Shown: positions 1 through 32,600, counted from the first letter of the stretch. The stretch is 64,000 bases of DNA from Stratiolaelaps scimitus (GCA_019614645.1 JABWDB010000011.1:744001-808000), one strand, 5' to 3'. The notes: a model not told the origin generated them from the sequence alone. Translations and numbers: made by a program.

Positions 1-640
1 CTGGATGTTCGCTGATGGTCGGCGCGGCAGTTTGTGTGCTAGCCGCCAACAACGGCCGCGGCGCCGGGAGGACTTTGCGAGCGGGAGGAGATGGCGAGGG
101 AGGCCGGCAGCCAAGCAGGCGCAGTCATTCAGGGTGGTGGTGGCGGCGGCGGCGGCGGCTGCTGCTCCTCCTGGTTCTTCTTCTTCGACGGCGGCCGCAG
201 CGCCGTGTGCCTTCCTGGCGGCTAGTATCGGCCGGCGGCTGGTGTCAGTGTCTCGTGTCTGCTGTGTGGCGTGTGTCTATCATCGCTGCTGGCGGCGGCG
301 GCGGCGGCTGCTGCGGAAGAGCAGCAGCAGCAACAACAATAACAACAACAGCAACAGAAGCTGAAGAGAGAGAGGATGGCGGGAGCTCCGGTGGCCAACA
401 ACGCTGTCGACCAGGTGGAGCGCCACCGATGGAGGCCCGCCAGCTACGTTTTGCGGGCGATACGGCTCGCCGCACACCGAGCCGAGTTGGTGTCGCGGCG
501 GCCGCTGACGATGCCGATGAGCAGAGGGTTCTCCTGTTGTAGCAGCCGACAAATGGCGACAACGACGACGTCAGCGGCGGTGTCAGCGGCAGGCAGCCGC
601 TGCTGACCCGCTCTGCCCCGTTGCCCGCGAGCAACGGGCC
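1..640 (+). promoter_or_regulatory. GC-rich, triplet-rich leader or promoter-like segment
   Basis: The first 640 bases are much richer in G+C and CpG than what follows and carry runs of GGC, GCA and CAA triplets (about 140-180, 290-360). Open frames exist on both strands but read as low-complexity Arg, Ala, Ser and Thr runs, typical of GC-rich leader DNA. An ATG at 376 has a good context (A at -3, G at +4) and opens 76 codons, so this could be the 5' leader of a plus-strand gene, but I found no convincing splice donor or family match. It is best read as a promoter or 5' UTR; the gene it serves is unknown. Confidence 0.35.
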
Positions 641-828
641 CGAGGAACTGACTTGTCATATAGGTAAACGTACGAGTTGTGGGTTGCGGATAAGTGTCGA
701 TTTGGATAATAGGGATATTGCCTGTGTGTGTGCTTGATACAATATAGAAAGAAGTAGCTCAACTCATTGTTCTGACAGTGTACGCGAGATCTTCCGATAG
801 AAAATAGTTGCGTTGGCGGTTTATGTGA

Positions 829-832
<4 letters not shown>

Positions 833-873
<41 letters not shown>
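833..873. repeat. (GA)n microsatellite
   Basis: About 40 bases of nearly perfect GA dinucleotide repeat. Confidence 0.95.
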
Positions 874-878
<5 letters not shown>

Positions 879-1238
879 GATGATTGCAGGTTGCGGATAC
901 CTGGGGGCTGGCATTGTGGGCCGCTCTATGAGCCGCGCAGTGGCTAGTCAAGTATATATACATGTGTACACAAAAGAGTTTCGTTGGCGAAGGGGGCGCC
1001 CACCACTTCTCCCATCGGAGAGATCCCGGCACTCGGCCGTATGAAATCACTAAGAGAGATGTCGAGCGCAAAAAGCCACACCTTCTCGAGGGACACGGCA
1101 TATATATATATATATACCTCAATTCCATAAACATTGGCTAGTTCAGCTATAGAATCACCTGATTCTTCTGCAGACATATCGAATGCTGTTGTTGTAAACT
1201 TAGTCAGATCTTCTTTTGGAATACCTAGTTGTCTGAAC

Positions 1239-1292
1239 GCGCAGTCTCCGGATATATATATATATATATATATATATAGCCGGAGGCTGCGC
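1239..1292. repeat. Inverted repeat with (AT)n loop
   Basis: Arms of about 13 bp (GCGCAGTCTCCGG and its near-complement at 1,279-1,292, one mismatch) flank a pure AT dinucleotide run. It would fold into a hairpin with an AT centre. Confidence 0.8.
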
Positions 1293-1326
1293 ATTGTGAT
1301 CATGACAGTATTTTGGGCCAATACAC

Positions 1327-1372
1327 CAGTGTGCAAAGGTCCTGCTTGTCCAACCGGGACATTTGCACACTG
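1327..1372. repeat. Imperfect inverted repeat
   Basis: CAGTGTGCAAAGGTCC on the left is matched by an inverted copy ending at 1,372 with one internal mismatch. The loop is about 14 bases. Confidence 0.7.
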
Positions 1373-2814
1373 TCAACGTGGTGCAACAGCAATTCAAATC
1401 GAACCCTATCGAAAGCTGAAGAAGAAACCGAGTGTCAACGAGGCATCTTCGAGGTATAAAGAGTTCTTGTTCCAATGTAGCTTGTGGAGCACTCTCTCCC
1501 TATCCCTCTTGTTAAAGGGTCTATATAGGTTTTTTATTAGTTGCTTAGTTAGGTGTGTATCGATGCGTGTCTGTGTGTGATGTTTTATCAGCCGGCGTGC
1601 GTTCGCTCGACGGCACCATTCAACAAGGGCCATCGTGGCGATCCTATGAGCCATACACCATCATCCGTCCACCATCAATCGACTAGAGGGAGTCACCCTC
1701 ACTGACGGACTCGTAACCGCTCGTGGCCGGGTGCCGCCGAAGTTGCCGGTTGACAGAAGCCTCGTCGGCAGGGCGTCCGTTGGTGTGCAGACACGTGAGA
1801 GCTCAATATGGAAAAAGAGTGCGCGCGCCCGCGGTGGGCGCACGAAGAGGAATAGACGGCAAAGCGGACCCACAGGAAGCAGCGATGAAAGAGTCTGGAT
1901 CAGAGGAGACCGCACGCAGGAAAGTTGGAGATAGAGATATATATATATATATATATAGAGATAGATATATATATATATATACTCACGAACTTACAAACAC
2001 TCGCGTCTTACTGTGGATAGTCGACACGAACGGGTAACCATTCCCTTCGGGCGTTGATGCTGACGAAAGCCTCCGGCCAACATGAACCTGCCAACAAGCA
2101 TAGGACAATGGTCCCCCCGAGACGAAAATCTCTTGCAGTGACTGTTGAGTTTGGACGCAGCTCGCGATTGCCGCATTTGACCATAGAGATGAATGGGCGA
2201 AAGGGAGATAGAGTTCGGTCCGGCGTTCCAATAATAGTCACTGGTAATATCCGTGTCGATTCGTTCCAGAGACGGGTGGCGGTAGAGGCTTGTGTTGAAG
2301 ACAGTTGGGTTGGGCTAATTCCGCAGTATGGGTAAACGGAGAGCGGATACGATGACTCATACTTCAGCACCTAATATCCGCCGAGCTTGCTCGTTGTCGA
2401 AGATCTCTCTCCGTTCGTAAAACTAGACATAGAGGTCGTAACAATCAGTGCGAGTTCAGAAGTCTCCTGACTCGTAGCTCGAACGATCGGAGGCTTTGTG
2501 TGGGTGTATTCTGAGCAGGCAGCTGTTCGCAAGCCCGTGTTCGAGAGCATATCGTTCAGAGACGTATGTTGCGTATTGCTGCAAAGGCATACTTTCCCTG
2601 ATTTCAACTATAGCTATGTAGGTATCCGAATCATGCCCCTATTCATGATTGTTCGACCTACAGCACCACCTCCTGTTATGTCCGGCATGTTCTTCATGAA
2701 GGTCTGTCTTGAAAAAAAAGCTCCGATAGCGATTTTGTAGCGAACTAAGCATGGCGGGCCTCTGCTTCATTATAAACAGTGTGATGGCACTAGTTATTCT
2801 TTGCCGGGTTGGCC

Positions 2815-3010
2815 CGGGACGTCGAGCCCGGTGGTGCATTGGTGTGCGCCTACCTTGCAATCGGAGGAGACGAGGAGTAGGTGCACGGATTCGATCCCCA
2901 CCGTTGCACATTTACATTTGAGGGGGTCCATCTCTTACCAAGCATTGCTAAAATCCAGTACCGTGGACGTTAAGTGTTGGCTGAGCGTCAGCCGGAAAAC
3001 CTGGGTTGTC
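2815..3010 (+). repeat. tRNA-derived SINE-like element
   Basis: The 5' part resembles a tRNA: an A-box-like segment (GGTGGTGCATTGGTGTGCG) is followed about 50 bases later by a B-box-like GGATTCGATCCCC. The 3' body (CATTTACATTTGAGGGGGTCC, then TACCGTGGACGTTAA and GTCAGCCGGAAAA) recurs at about 4.3, 18.2, 24.6, 27.6 and 54.1 kb in both orientations. That combination is the structure of a tRNA-derived SINE. This is the fullest copy. Confidence 0.7.
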
Positions 3011-3400
3011 ACGGGCTGTTCAAGGGTCACTCGGGGTCATCGAGTACGCTTAATTCTATTCCATCATCGTTGACGACTTCCACACGCCACAAGTGAGAGA
3101 AATCGTCAATTGATCTCTATACTATTATTAGTATTACTATCATCGATCGTCCGCTGTACAACAATACAGATAATATAAGCAGATGTTTTCGTTGTTGCAC
3201 TGGTGCCCTACCACGAAACTCATCGTATCTAATTCGTTTGATCTCCTCTATCTGAGCGTCTCTCGGCGCCAAGCGAAATCAGAATGGCATGACAGTAGTA
3301 AATGATTCAGGAGTTAATAAATTATTTAGGAGGGCGACCGGCAACAACCGCCACTGTACTGCTACCCTCTGCACGTCATATATTTAACCACTTACCTCAC

Positions 3401-3434
<34 letters not shown>

Positions 3435-4109
3435 ACTGTGTATGCATGAGATAGCTATGCACATTTAATCAATGCGGGCCGCTTCCCCGCGGCGGCGGCG
3501 GTGGTCGTTAACTAATTAGCGTTTGAGATAGTGAAATATGTGCGTGGCTACCTCGTGTTTTACCCGAGTGTTTAAGACGCATGCAGCCGAATTTTGCCGC
3601 TCGCCTTTCAATTCATCACCAATCGATATTTTGTGTCAATCGCTACCGGCGAATAACGCTGCCAAAAAAAAATCGACAAGAAATTAACAAGCAAATCATC
3701 CTTAGGCGGCATCTCATATTTCTAGCGTTCCGAGATTACGTCAAATACACTCAGACGCGACTTCTTTCGTTTAGATGATGTCAACCACTTCGGCGCGCGA
3801 CTCAATCTTCATTTCGGATGGACAGAATGCGCAGTGGTGTTCAAAATCGTGGCGTTGTTACGGCGTCAGAGAGTGTTTTACGTTTCCCATCCTAAGAGTT
3901 GTCGGATTGGGAAGTAGCTGAGAGTCGGCTGAAAAATCGTCGTGAGGCCGAATCTTGTCAAGGGAGAGGTGTACCCTGATGGGAAGAGTGCTGTGGGCAC
4001 CTCAGCCGCAACCGAAGGTGAAATAATTAGTGGTATAATGGAAGGGGCAGTTTTGCCATCCAAAGATTCTGTGCGAGAAGCTTTGGAGAGTCATTGGATT
4101 TCTTAATCA

Positions 4110-4122
4110 TATATATATACAT

Positions 4123-4168
<46 letters not shown>
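4110..4168. repeat. (AT)n microsatellite
   Basis: About 58 bases of alternating AT with two CAT interruptions near its left end. Confidence 0.9.
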
Positions 4169-4169
<1 letters not shown>

Positions 4170-4286
4170 CTTTAGTTGTGGATTCTTGCCGGGTACGAGA
4201 GGGGTCGTATGTGAAGGTGGCCTCGATAGGTTCTTGAAGTGATACTCAAATGTGGTTCCGAGACCTGTCACATAGGGCATCAGGTA

Positions 4287-4400
4287 AATGAAAAAGGTGC
4301 TGCACGGATCGACTCGATAACCACCGTTTCGATATTCGCATTTAAACAGGAGTTCGTCTTCCGAGGCAATGCAAAAGCAATACTGTGAACGTTATCACGA
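4287..4400 (+). repeat. Diverged SINE-like copy
   Basis: It shares, in order, the GGTGC-GCACGGAT, CACCG, CATTTAAA, GTCTTCCGAGGCAATGC and GTGAACGTTA blocks of the tRNA-derived repeat at 2.8 kb, with many substitutions. It lacks a recognisable A box. Confidence 0.5.
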
Positions 4401-4611
4401 CTGAGGGCCCGATCCCGAAACCATTAGACACAGAGAGTGAGAGAAATAGAGAGAGAGGTACCATTTATGTTTTGACTATTCGCATTTATTGGTCAATCGT
4501 CTGGGATCGTTTTTACATTCATCTGAGTAATTTTGCTGTTAATGGTTGAGTGGATAGTTGAGTGCTACTTCTATGATGAAGGTGATCGGCCTCGTCATTC
4601 TGCTCGGCTAG

Positions 4612-25167
<20,556 letters not shown>

Positions 25168-26640
25168 TTTGCTATGTATCTCTTCTCAAAATACTACGCC
25201 AAATGTATGTAGGTTACACGGACCTTCGCAAGCCAACCAGCACCAATTTTATTCAAGTTAAGAATAATCGTCCACTATCACCCCTTGTTTTTGCTGTTGT
25301 TGTTGTTGTTGCTATTGCACGCCTATTCACGGCCGCAATCGCCGCAGCAGCAGTAGGGGGGAGTTCGACAGTTCACCAGTTCATCAGCTCACGCATAGAT
25401 ACATCCACACAAACACAGACACTCTCGTACAATGTATTCCTCATGGCCAAACTGCATTCATAGCGATTCCCTGATGCCGGGGCGTCCATCATCTGTCATT
25501 TCTCCACAGGAGAAAGCCACCAGTAACTTCTCGCACTCGTTTCGACAACTCGAAGATTCGGTCCGGTTAGTTCGTTCGTTCGTCTGAGCGACGTGACCCA
25601 CTCCGAAGTCATCCGAAGACATCGATTACTACTGCATCTAGAATGCCGTATGGTGGCACATCACCCACGACTGCGTGCGTGTTGCCTTGATTCGAACTAC
25701 ACCCCGGCTAGACATTAGTCTAGCCACTCGATCATCTTCTATCCGCGTGTGAGTGGTATCGGACCTACCTCGGCTCGTTTGGCCTTGCAGGCCAGTCCAT
25801 ATACGGGTACGATTAGCGCGTGCTGTTTTCTTTGTTAGACACACTAGTTACCAGCGGCGCTGAATAGGCCGAAACACGAGCGAGACGCTGGTCGGCGGAG
25901 CTTCTGGGTCGGCTCTCGACGCTGGCGCTGGCGCTGTACCGCGTAGCGGTGTAGAGGTGCAGTTCGCCGGCGATCAGCTCGTTCAGTTCAGTAAGCGATT
26001 GGCGGCGCCTCGCCACGACGCCAGTTGTCTCCCTTCTGGCGGCCGATTCCGGACGGGGCAGCTCCAACAGCAGAAGCTATTGTACAATAGCATTCATGCC
26101 GCCGCTGTCGCCGTCGCCGCCGCCAGCAGCAATTCGCAACAGCAGCAACGACGGCACCCGACGACGCAAAATGAGGTGAAAGACCTGTGTGGGTAAGGGA
26201 ACTGACGGGCGGCCGTAAGCAGCGCACGGAGTTTCTGGTGGCTACAGCCACCCGGTCCACGCGACTGTTCGCCGGCGTCCCACGGGGATATATGAAGAGC
26301 AGCCTTTCATCTCAGAGGGATGCCTCGCACTCGGGAGAATCTCTGCTCTGATCGCCTCGAGCGCAACACCGCGATCCGAATCAATGTAAACAGCCGGCAG
26401 GTATTGACGGCAGTCGCTGTTGAGCTCGCTTGCCAACCACAGGTCGCGCGCTGTCCAACGCGACCCAGCTGTGGCCGCTGCTACGCAGGGAGTGCACCGG
26501 ACGGCGACAAAGGACTAAAACAGGGACAGGACAGATGATCATCAGGTGGGCAAACGCTGCCGCGAAGCTGCTGCTCGCAGGGTTTGTTCTGTTTGCAGTC
26601 GGGGACGGTGCATAGTGTTGACAAGGGCGTGAAGACCACA
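25168..26640 (-). promoter_or_regulatory. Probable ABCC promoter and 5' leader region
   Basis: Immediately upstream of the ABCC start codon. The G+C and CpG content rises sharply at about 25.8-26.6 kb with GCC and CAG triplet runs (26,097-26,150), as in many leaders and promoters. I see no TATA box that stands out and no coding frame that convinces. The position supports a role for the ABCC gene; the exact start site cannot be read from sequence alone. Confidence 0.4.
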
Positions 26641-27369
26641 TGTTCACAGAGTGAACAAATGCTGTGTGTCTCTATATCGATCTCTCTCTGTCGATATATT
26701 TCGCTGTTACTTTCATACATAGACAGATAAAGGCTTGATGGATGAGCCCGATCGAATTCGGAGAGCGTCCGTGATTGGTGTCTCCAAACGAAATCGATCG
26801 CTTGGAGCGGTCGTCCGCCGGAATTCATTTGGATCGCATGAAAACTAGCATGGATTTACGATTGGAGTTAGTATTATATATATAATACTGACCCGATTAG
26901 CAAATTTATCTCGTTTTTGTCATGGTCGATGAGTGAATATGTGTCACTTGGTATTAGAGGAGAGAACATATTAAATCTTATTTTATCTTTCTATCGGAAG
27001 AATTATTCTTATTGTCTATGAACGGTCACATCTAGGTTGACAATGGTACAAGTTCGCGTATCGGTGTCAGGATGGCCAGCTGAGTCCATGATACAAGTCA
27101 AGTCAGGGTGATTCACTCTCGATTCAGGTAAAGTAAGCTCACGTTCTCGAGAATAGAACTGATGGTGGTACAGGGAATATCGAATAGATAGAATAAGACG
27201 ATTGGCAAGAGACCGCTTCCCGCGAATTCGGACTTGATATGAACTCAGGTTACGGGATGCCAGTAGACTCAGGAACAGCTACTATTTTACGCAAATGTCG
27301 TCGCAATGCATACATATATATAGCCAAGCTAATTAAGGTAATTATAATCTATAAGTATATATAGATATG

Positions 27370-27408
<39 letters not shown>

Positions 27409-27564
27409 GTATCGCTGGGAGGCACAGGGTCGAGTCTCCCGTGAGTCATATATAGAGCTTAAGCATTGCAGAACTGTAGTTCCGCTAATAAGCTATGCGG
27501 GCATGCTCACACACCGTGGGGACAGACGCATGACAACACCGTCACCTATATGTTTAAGAAATTT

Positions 27565-27658
27565 TCCGGGCTGACCACCCACAGCCAACATTTAACGTCC
27601 ACGGTACAACTGCTTCCGGCATTGCCTCATAAGACGGACCCCTTGAAATGTAAATGCA

Positions 27659-27662
<4 letters not shown>
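27565..27662 (-). repeat. SINE body and 3' end
   Basis: On the minus strand it reads TTGCATTTACATTTCAAGGG, GTCCGTCTTATGAGGCAATG, TACCGTGGACGTTAAATGTT and GGTCAGCCCGGAAAA, in the same order as at 2.8 kb. This is the best-preserved 3' half in the window. Confidence 0.7.
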
Positions 27663-27691
<29 letters not shown>

Positions 27692-27798
27692 CACTGAAAG
27701 GATTCCTCATCGTCTTCTTTAGTCGTTTAAAATGCGAATGTACGCCATATAAACAACAAAAATATATTTGATCATTCGTCAAATTTAATATACCGCTA

Positions 27799-27892
27799 AT
27801 TCAGCCACAGTGATTAGGTAGTCTATGCTCAAGACGGTTTACAGCCAAATAAAACGTCTTGAGGCTACCCAACCTAATCACTGCGGCTGAAT
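27799..27892. repeat. Foldback element (about 43-bp arms)
   Basis: ATTCAGCCACAGTGATTAGG and the bases up to about 27,840 are matched by an inverted copy ending at 27,892, with an 8-base loop and a handful of mismatches. The flanks are AT-rich. It looks like a small MITE-like foldback. Confidence 0.8.
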
Positions 27893-28423
27893 AAATAATA
27901 ATATAATAATTATAATATTAATTAATTAATTATAATATAATAATAATAATAATAATAATAATAACCATTATTAAGTAGCAATTGAATGGCTTTGCACACT
28001 CATTATTTTCATCTGATTTGCACCGAACTGCTCAACAGGCAGATACACGATAACAGCATTGAATTGGACGTAAATAAACAAATATATGATTGATTGTTTA
28101 TCTAACAGAACATGGATGTCTCGATGAACTCTGCCGCCTCCGGCCGACAGCGTTCTCGTGGTATTGTTCAACGCACAACGCTTGATTAATTAGCGCAAGA
28201 AATTATGCTGACCTCGAATCGCCGTCGCTAGTAATGTTCAGTACTGTCAGGCGACGCCGTTCGTTGGTTCGAGGCGCACATCTCACACATTCTGTGTGCT
28301 TAACCGCAGAGACAGCTGCGTCTACACGGCGCCACCGGTGTACTCTGTGTCGTTGGTTGCCAAACTACTTTACTGTGTTCATAACGAAAACCGCTATGTT
28401 CCTGTACCTCGTATATAGAATGC

Positions 28424-28695
28424 GAGTGCTACTCAAGACCTGTAGCCTTCGAGGCATTGGGAGGAGTAGGCATACGATCACTAGATTTTCTACAGATATC
28501 AGAAGAAAGGTCATCGTCCGCTGTAGGAGAATCACGGGCAAATGAAGTTGTACGGCAAAGATGTTCCTTTAGATATCTGAAGGGACAATGCAATTTCTAT
28601 TTTTTATTAAGGACACTTAAGGACAGAGGGAAGTGGGGCCTCCTTGATCTAGATATTCTATAAAGAACATGTACAGAAAAGACTGCTCCTAGATG
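28424..28695 (+). repeat. Dispersed repeat A, copy 2
   Basis: Over 90% identical by eye to 6,985-7,253, in the same orientation, with the 68-codon frame again open. The copies differ by scattered substitutions and a few small indels outside the frame. Confidence 0.85.
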
Positions 28696-29966
28696 ACATT
28701 CAATTATAATCCGAATTACAATTTTTATAACGAATTTAGTGTACAATTGTAGCCTACCTTTAGAACTAAATATGTCCATCCAGGTGGTGTGGCGCGGTGC
28801 ATTCGCGCACACACTCTGAATAATTTTTTGCGTCACAAAAAGGACTGCTTCCTCATTTGTGTCATCATTAATTTATAACGATTTCGCACACGGGTTATAT
28901 AGATATCATCGAATAGGCAGATTCCAGCCTTAGCCGATGGGATGCACTTATACGGACTGCGTACGCTGGAGATTTTACCAGCATTTGAACTATCTTTGAA
29001 GAGTGTCTATCATTTGCAAAAATATAGATATCTATATATATATATATATATGATTACTGTGTGTCCTAACATATACACAATCGAAGAAGAAGAATTGGTC
29101 ATCACCACAAATCAATTACTAGCAGTGGAAAGTTACGCTGGTTAATCGTCAACTTAGTCATGATGTACGTCTCCTGATGTATGTCCAACCTGTTCTGCAG
29201 CAAGAATATGTCCCCTGCGTACCCCTTTTTTTGAGCTGACCCTCAGCTGTTCCACACGCCTCGGATCTGAACCTTGAGGTATTACTACTATAGCGGGGCC
29301 GGCCACCTTTTTGCTTTGTTTGTGAACCATGTCCCGTAAATAGGCGTTTCTGACACACCCCTTTTATGAAAGGAAAAAGACTTTTCTATTCCATTGTTTG
29401 TAGAGGATTAACAAACTGATGCACGTCATACACCTCAGACGTGTATTACATAGGATTTAAGTGCAATTAGACCTCTCCCGATGCATCTACCACACAGCTG
29501 AAATCAGACGAGAAACTGAACACACACACGACGTGTATATGCAATCTGGTTTTATTTGTACGTACACCAAGCGTCCAGTTTCCACGGCATGGTTGGAAGG
29601 TTGATAGATCTCTCTGAAGACAGGCATGTCTCCAACACGTGTTGAATTTGTTGAAGTTCATAAATGTACGTGCCAACAACCCAGCCGCATATCGTTGCAA
29701 GCTCGTCCTGTCGTTCACGTTTGCTCACCAGCCGAACCTGGGTTTACTCCGCAGACGCAAGCCAAACCTCGCTATGGTCGTTTCCACTATGACCCCCCCC
29801 CATTCATTTTAGTCCAGTGTGCTTCGTTTACTCGATGCAGCTCGTCCGCGATGAACACCCCCGAGGGTAGGCAGTGCACACAGATTTGCCTAGATTCTCA
29901 TAAGCGCCCATTGATACCCCGTTCATCGAGAGAAGTTCGCGCTCGTCCGGATAAACACATTGAATC

Positions 29967-30230
29967 TCACTCCTCCCTCTTGTCACTCGCGTGATTCGAG
30001 CTTCCTTGACTCTCGTTGCCGCGTTGTCCATCGCGGCTGTCGCTGTGTTCCTGCGCCTGGTGCGCTTGCGACCCCTGCCTTTGACTGGGCCGCCCGCCTC
30101 GGGCCGACGAATCGCCCGCATACTGTAACCGCATCGTTCGTAGGAGATCGTCGTGGAAAATGCGCATCTCCTCGGTCACCTGGAACATCGGCCCGTGGCC
30201 TGGCACAATGTAGTCGGCCATTCCAAGGAC
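29967..30230 (-). CDS. MBLAC1: MBLAC1-like exon 4 (C-terminus)
   Basis: VLGMADYIVPGHGPMFQV supplies the last His, followed by a polar tail to TGA at 29,967-29,969. Confidence 0.85.
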   Translation of the reverse strand, partial: VLGMADYIVPGHGPMFQVTEEMRIFHDDLLRTMRLQYAGDSSARGGRPSQRQGSQAHQAQEHSDSRDGQRGNESQGSSNHASDKREE

Positions 30231-32600
30231 CTCGTATGTGACGTCCCCAGCAATGTACACGAATTAAAAGGAACTCTCCGTTAGAACAGTGGGTCGAGGT
30301 TGTTCTCGCGTTTCGCTGCGATTGTCCGATTGTGTACGACTGTCAGAGAGGAGGAATGCAAGGCTCGCATATACGGGGCGGTGTGGCAAAAAATGTGAAC
30401 ACTGTCTTTGAAGCTAGAAAAATCGTCAATGAATAAAAACTACTGTTGTAAATAATCAACTCATTCATTGCTTCACGCAAAGCATGTACGTGTATTGCCG
30501 CACCGCGGCGATTGCACTTCACGATGCCCCAGCGTCCTTTAGACACAACACGTAACTGCTCAAGGTATTCGGGTTGGCAAATCTCTAGGCTGTTCCCTAT
30601 TTGTGCACCGGGCTGCTGTTAAAAAGTTCGCCATGTCAGTCCTGTCCTTACGGCGGACAAACCTCAAACTCAGTAAACAGCTTAATCCAACAAATCCAAA
30701 GGGTCCAATGCCAATAGAACGCGTTTAGTGGTCAAATTGAGAATCCATGAAGGTTACTCGATGATAAATCATGCATGACTCCTGGTTTGAATGTACGCCG
30801 TTCTGCTGTATTCTCCAAGAAGTATTTCGTAACCGCGTATATGCGGGTGTCACAGCTCACGGCGAAACGTTGTTGTCCGTTTGTAGAAACAATCAGTTGC
30901 ATGGATGTCTCGTGGCCCGTCATTTCTCTTACCTTGTGCCGATTCTGCGCCTGCTGCAGAGGATTCTCCGAACCAGCAAGGTGCTCCCAGATGTGCGGCT
31001 CGAATATGTCCTCTCGCTTCTCGAAAAGGTCTCCCGTAATGGCTACTGTGCCCTCGTACGCGCCCTGCACAACGACGGTAACGCAGGACGCCGTATGTCC
31101 TGGAGTAGGAATGACTTCAATCCCTGAAAGCGATCACATGAAACACCACCCCAAACAAAACAAATGTACGTTGTCGATTAGAAGAGTTCGCGAGGCGCCG
31201 TTGAAGGAAGGGTGTAGCCAGCACCAGGACATGGAGCTCGCTCGGCAAATAAATTTCAACAGCGCTCATGGACACAAGTGAAGAACATACGTATGGGCCT
31301 CGCGTATCACACACACACGAACATATATATATATATGATAGTGGGACGAAAATTCATGATTCGTGATTTACCAGAATAATACGATAGATTCTCTCTCCCC
31401 CTCTTCCCTCTCTGCGCAATCCGCTAAAATACACGTACCGTCACCCAGCTTCAGGCTGGCCCCGTTCTGAAGAACATCGTAATACTTCTCCCCATGGTTC
31501 ATCGAAGTGCCAACGATGTGTTTCGCTTTGAGAAAAAGGTTCAAGTTTCCAATGTGGTCCGAGTGTCCGTGCGTTGCCACTACATGGGTAACCTGAAATG
31601 GTCGACGCCTGTACCGTTTCGTATTCGAGACCCTGACATCGATCCTGCTTCACATCCTGAGGGAGCAGTCGTATTCAGGGGACACCAAGGAGACTAACAG
31701 CTTCATCGTCCTTCCACAGGCCTGCGTATCTTGCAACACGCTAGAGACACTGTGTGACTTTGCCAGACCGCCACCACGTTGGTGCAACGTTCTCCGCGAC
31801 CGACTGGTCGCGCCAGGCCCATTGGCGCGACCAGTCGGCCTCAAACATCCTCAATTATTAATCTAATTAATATATCCTCAAACATCTATTAATATATATG
31901 AATGGGCTTACAGAAGCGGGCTTATCTAATATAATACGGGAAATGACGTAGGCGAGTTATAGAGTCCGAATTTACTTTACATCCAGAAAACGACGAAAAA
32001 TCAGTGGTCAAGCTTACTTGGGAGACAACTAGAGCAGAACGAATCGATATTTGATTCTCATGGAGACTAGTTCGGCGTCTTACAGACCCTTAATAATCTT
32101 CTGTCATATGCTACGATATTGTTTCCCCATAAACAAATGAGTTTTTGATCTCACGGGTGGCTCTGCACATCAGTATAATTTACTACGAAACTATATACCC
32201 GCTGCTACTCAATAACACACAGTTAACAGGCTATTTGACATAACAAAATGCAATCTAATAAAAGGGTGTCTGCTGATTGTCATTAGTACTCCCATTGTGG
32301 AGCAGTTAGTGAAGAACTAGTATGAGTGCAATTATTAATTAGATTAAAATCATCTACATTTCCGATTGTCCCACATGTTGCTCCTCGTACCTGATCTGGG
32401 TAGACTCCTCTATTACTGAGGGCCTCGACCAGTCGAGGACCATCCCAAGGCGTCATAGTGTCCACAACAATTCTCAGGCCCTCGCCAAAGATGAGCGTAC
32501 ACGAACAGTTTGCCTCCATATCTGACGAGCCGTCAGTGTCCGTTCGTGAGAACCCATCGAATAGGACACTCACCTTGTTCAAAAGTCCCGAAGCCGTCAT
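29967..32600 (-). CDS. MBLAC1: MBLAC1-like metallo-beta-lactamase domain protein, 4 exons
   Basis: Coding exons 32600-32391, 31592-31439, 31123-30933 and 30230-29967 join in phase (0, 1, 0) to 272 residues, close to the vertebrate protein (about 266). It is a glyoxalase-II/RNase-Z-type hydrolase fold with two metal ions; vertebrate MBLAC1 has been tied to 3' processing of histone pre-mRNA. Metal ligands are all present: THGHSDH (H78, H80, D82, H83), PTPGHT (H131), TGDLFE (D153) and VPGHGP (H197). The 60-residue tail after PGHG is Gln, Ser, Arg and Glu-rich and looks unstructured. The ATG at 32,600 gives NKVSVLFDGF, matching the usual start of the first strand. The exon 4 acceptor (TACGAG|GT) has a poor pyrimidine tract and was chosen by family alignment. 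A strong GTGAGT at 32,573 lies inside exon 1 and must be ignored or used alternatively. Confidence 0.88.
30933..31123 (-). CDS. MBLAC1: MBLAC1-like exon 3
   Basis: GIEVIPTPGHTASCVTVVVQ then TVAITGDLFE, giving ligands H131 and D153. TTTCAG acceptor, AAG|GTAAGA donor. Confidence 0.9.
31439..31592 (-). CDS. MBLAC1: MBLAC1-like exon 2 (HxHxDH)
   Basis: VTHVVATHGHSDHIGNLNLF carries the main metal-binding motif. TTTCAG acceptor, ACG|GTACGT donor. Confidence 0.92.
31800..31838. repeat. Perfect 16-bp GC-rich inverted repeat
   Basis: CCGACTGGTCGCGCCA, seven-base loop GGCCCAT, then the exact inverse. It sits in MBLAC1-like intron 1. The next 70 bases hold a degenerate repeat of CCTCAAACATC plus ATTAATATAT. 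Confidence 0.95.
32391..32600 (-). CDS. MBLAC1: MBLAC1-like exon 1
   Basis: Seventy codons from ATG to CAG|GTACGA, including GEGLRIVVDTMTPWDG, the conserved first strands with the acidic turn. Confidence 0.82.

Larger units (their letters stand above)
641..4611. other. Gene-poor stretch with microsatellites and SINE fragments
   Basis: No open frame here has protein-like content. The stretch holds (GA)n, several (AT)n arrays (for example about 1,251-1,278, 1,939-1,981, 3,404-3,431 and 4,110-4,167), two inverted repeats near 1.24-1.37 kb and tRNA-derived repeat copies at about 2.8 and 4.3 kb. It also contains the region 3' of the ABCC transporter, which ends at 4,612 on the minus strand. Confidence 0.6.
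26641..29966. other. Intergenic stretch with repeats only
   Basis: Between the ABCC leader and the MBLAC1-like gene I find no coding frame I can support. It holds (AT)n arrays (27,379-27,402, 27,660-27,690, 29,034-29,050), a foldback at 27.8 kb, SINE pieces, a (TAA)n array at 27,930-27,962 and the second copy of repeat A. Confidence 0.6.

Noticed and set aside
245..634. Long frames on both strands in the first 640 bases
   Set aside because: They read as Arg/Ala/Ser/Thr runs from GC-rich triplets and have no domain; better taken as leader DNA.
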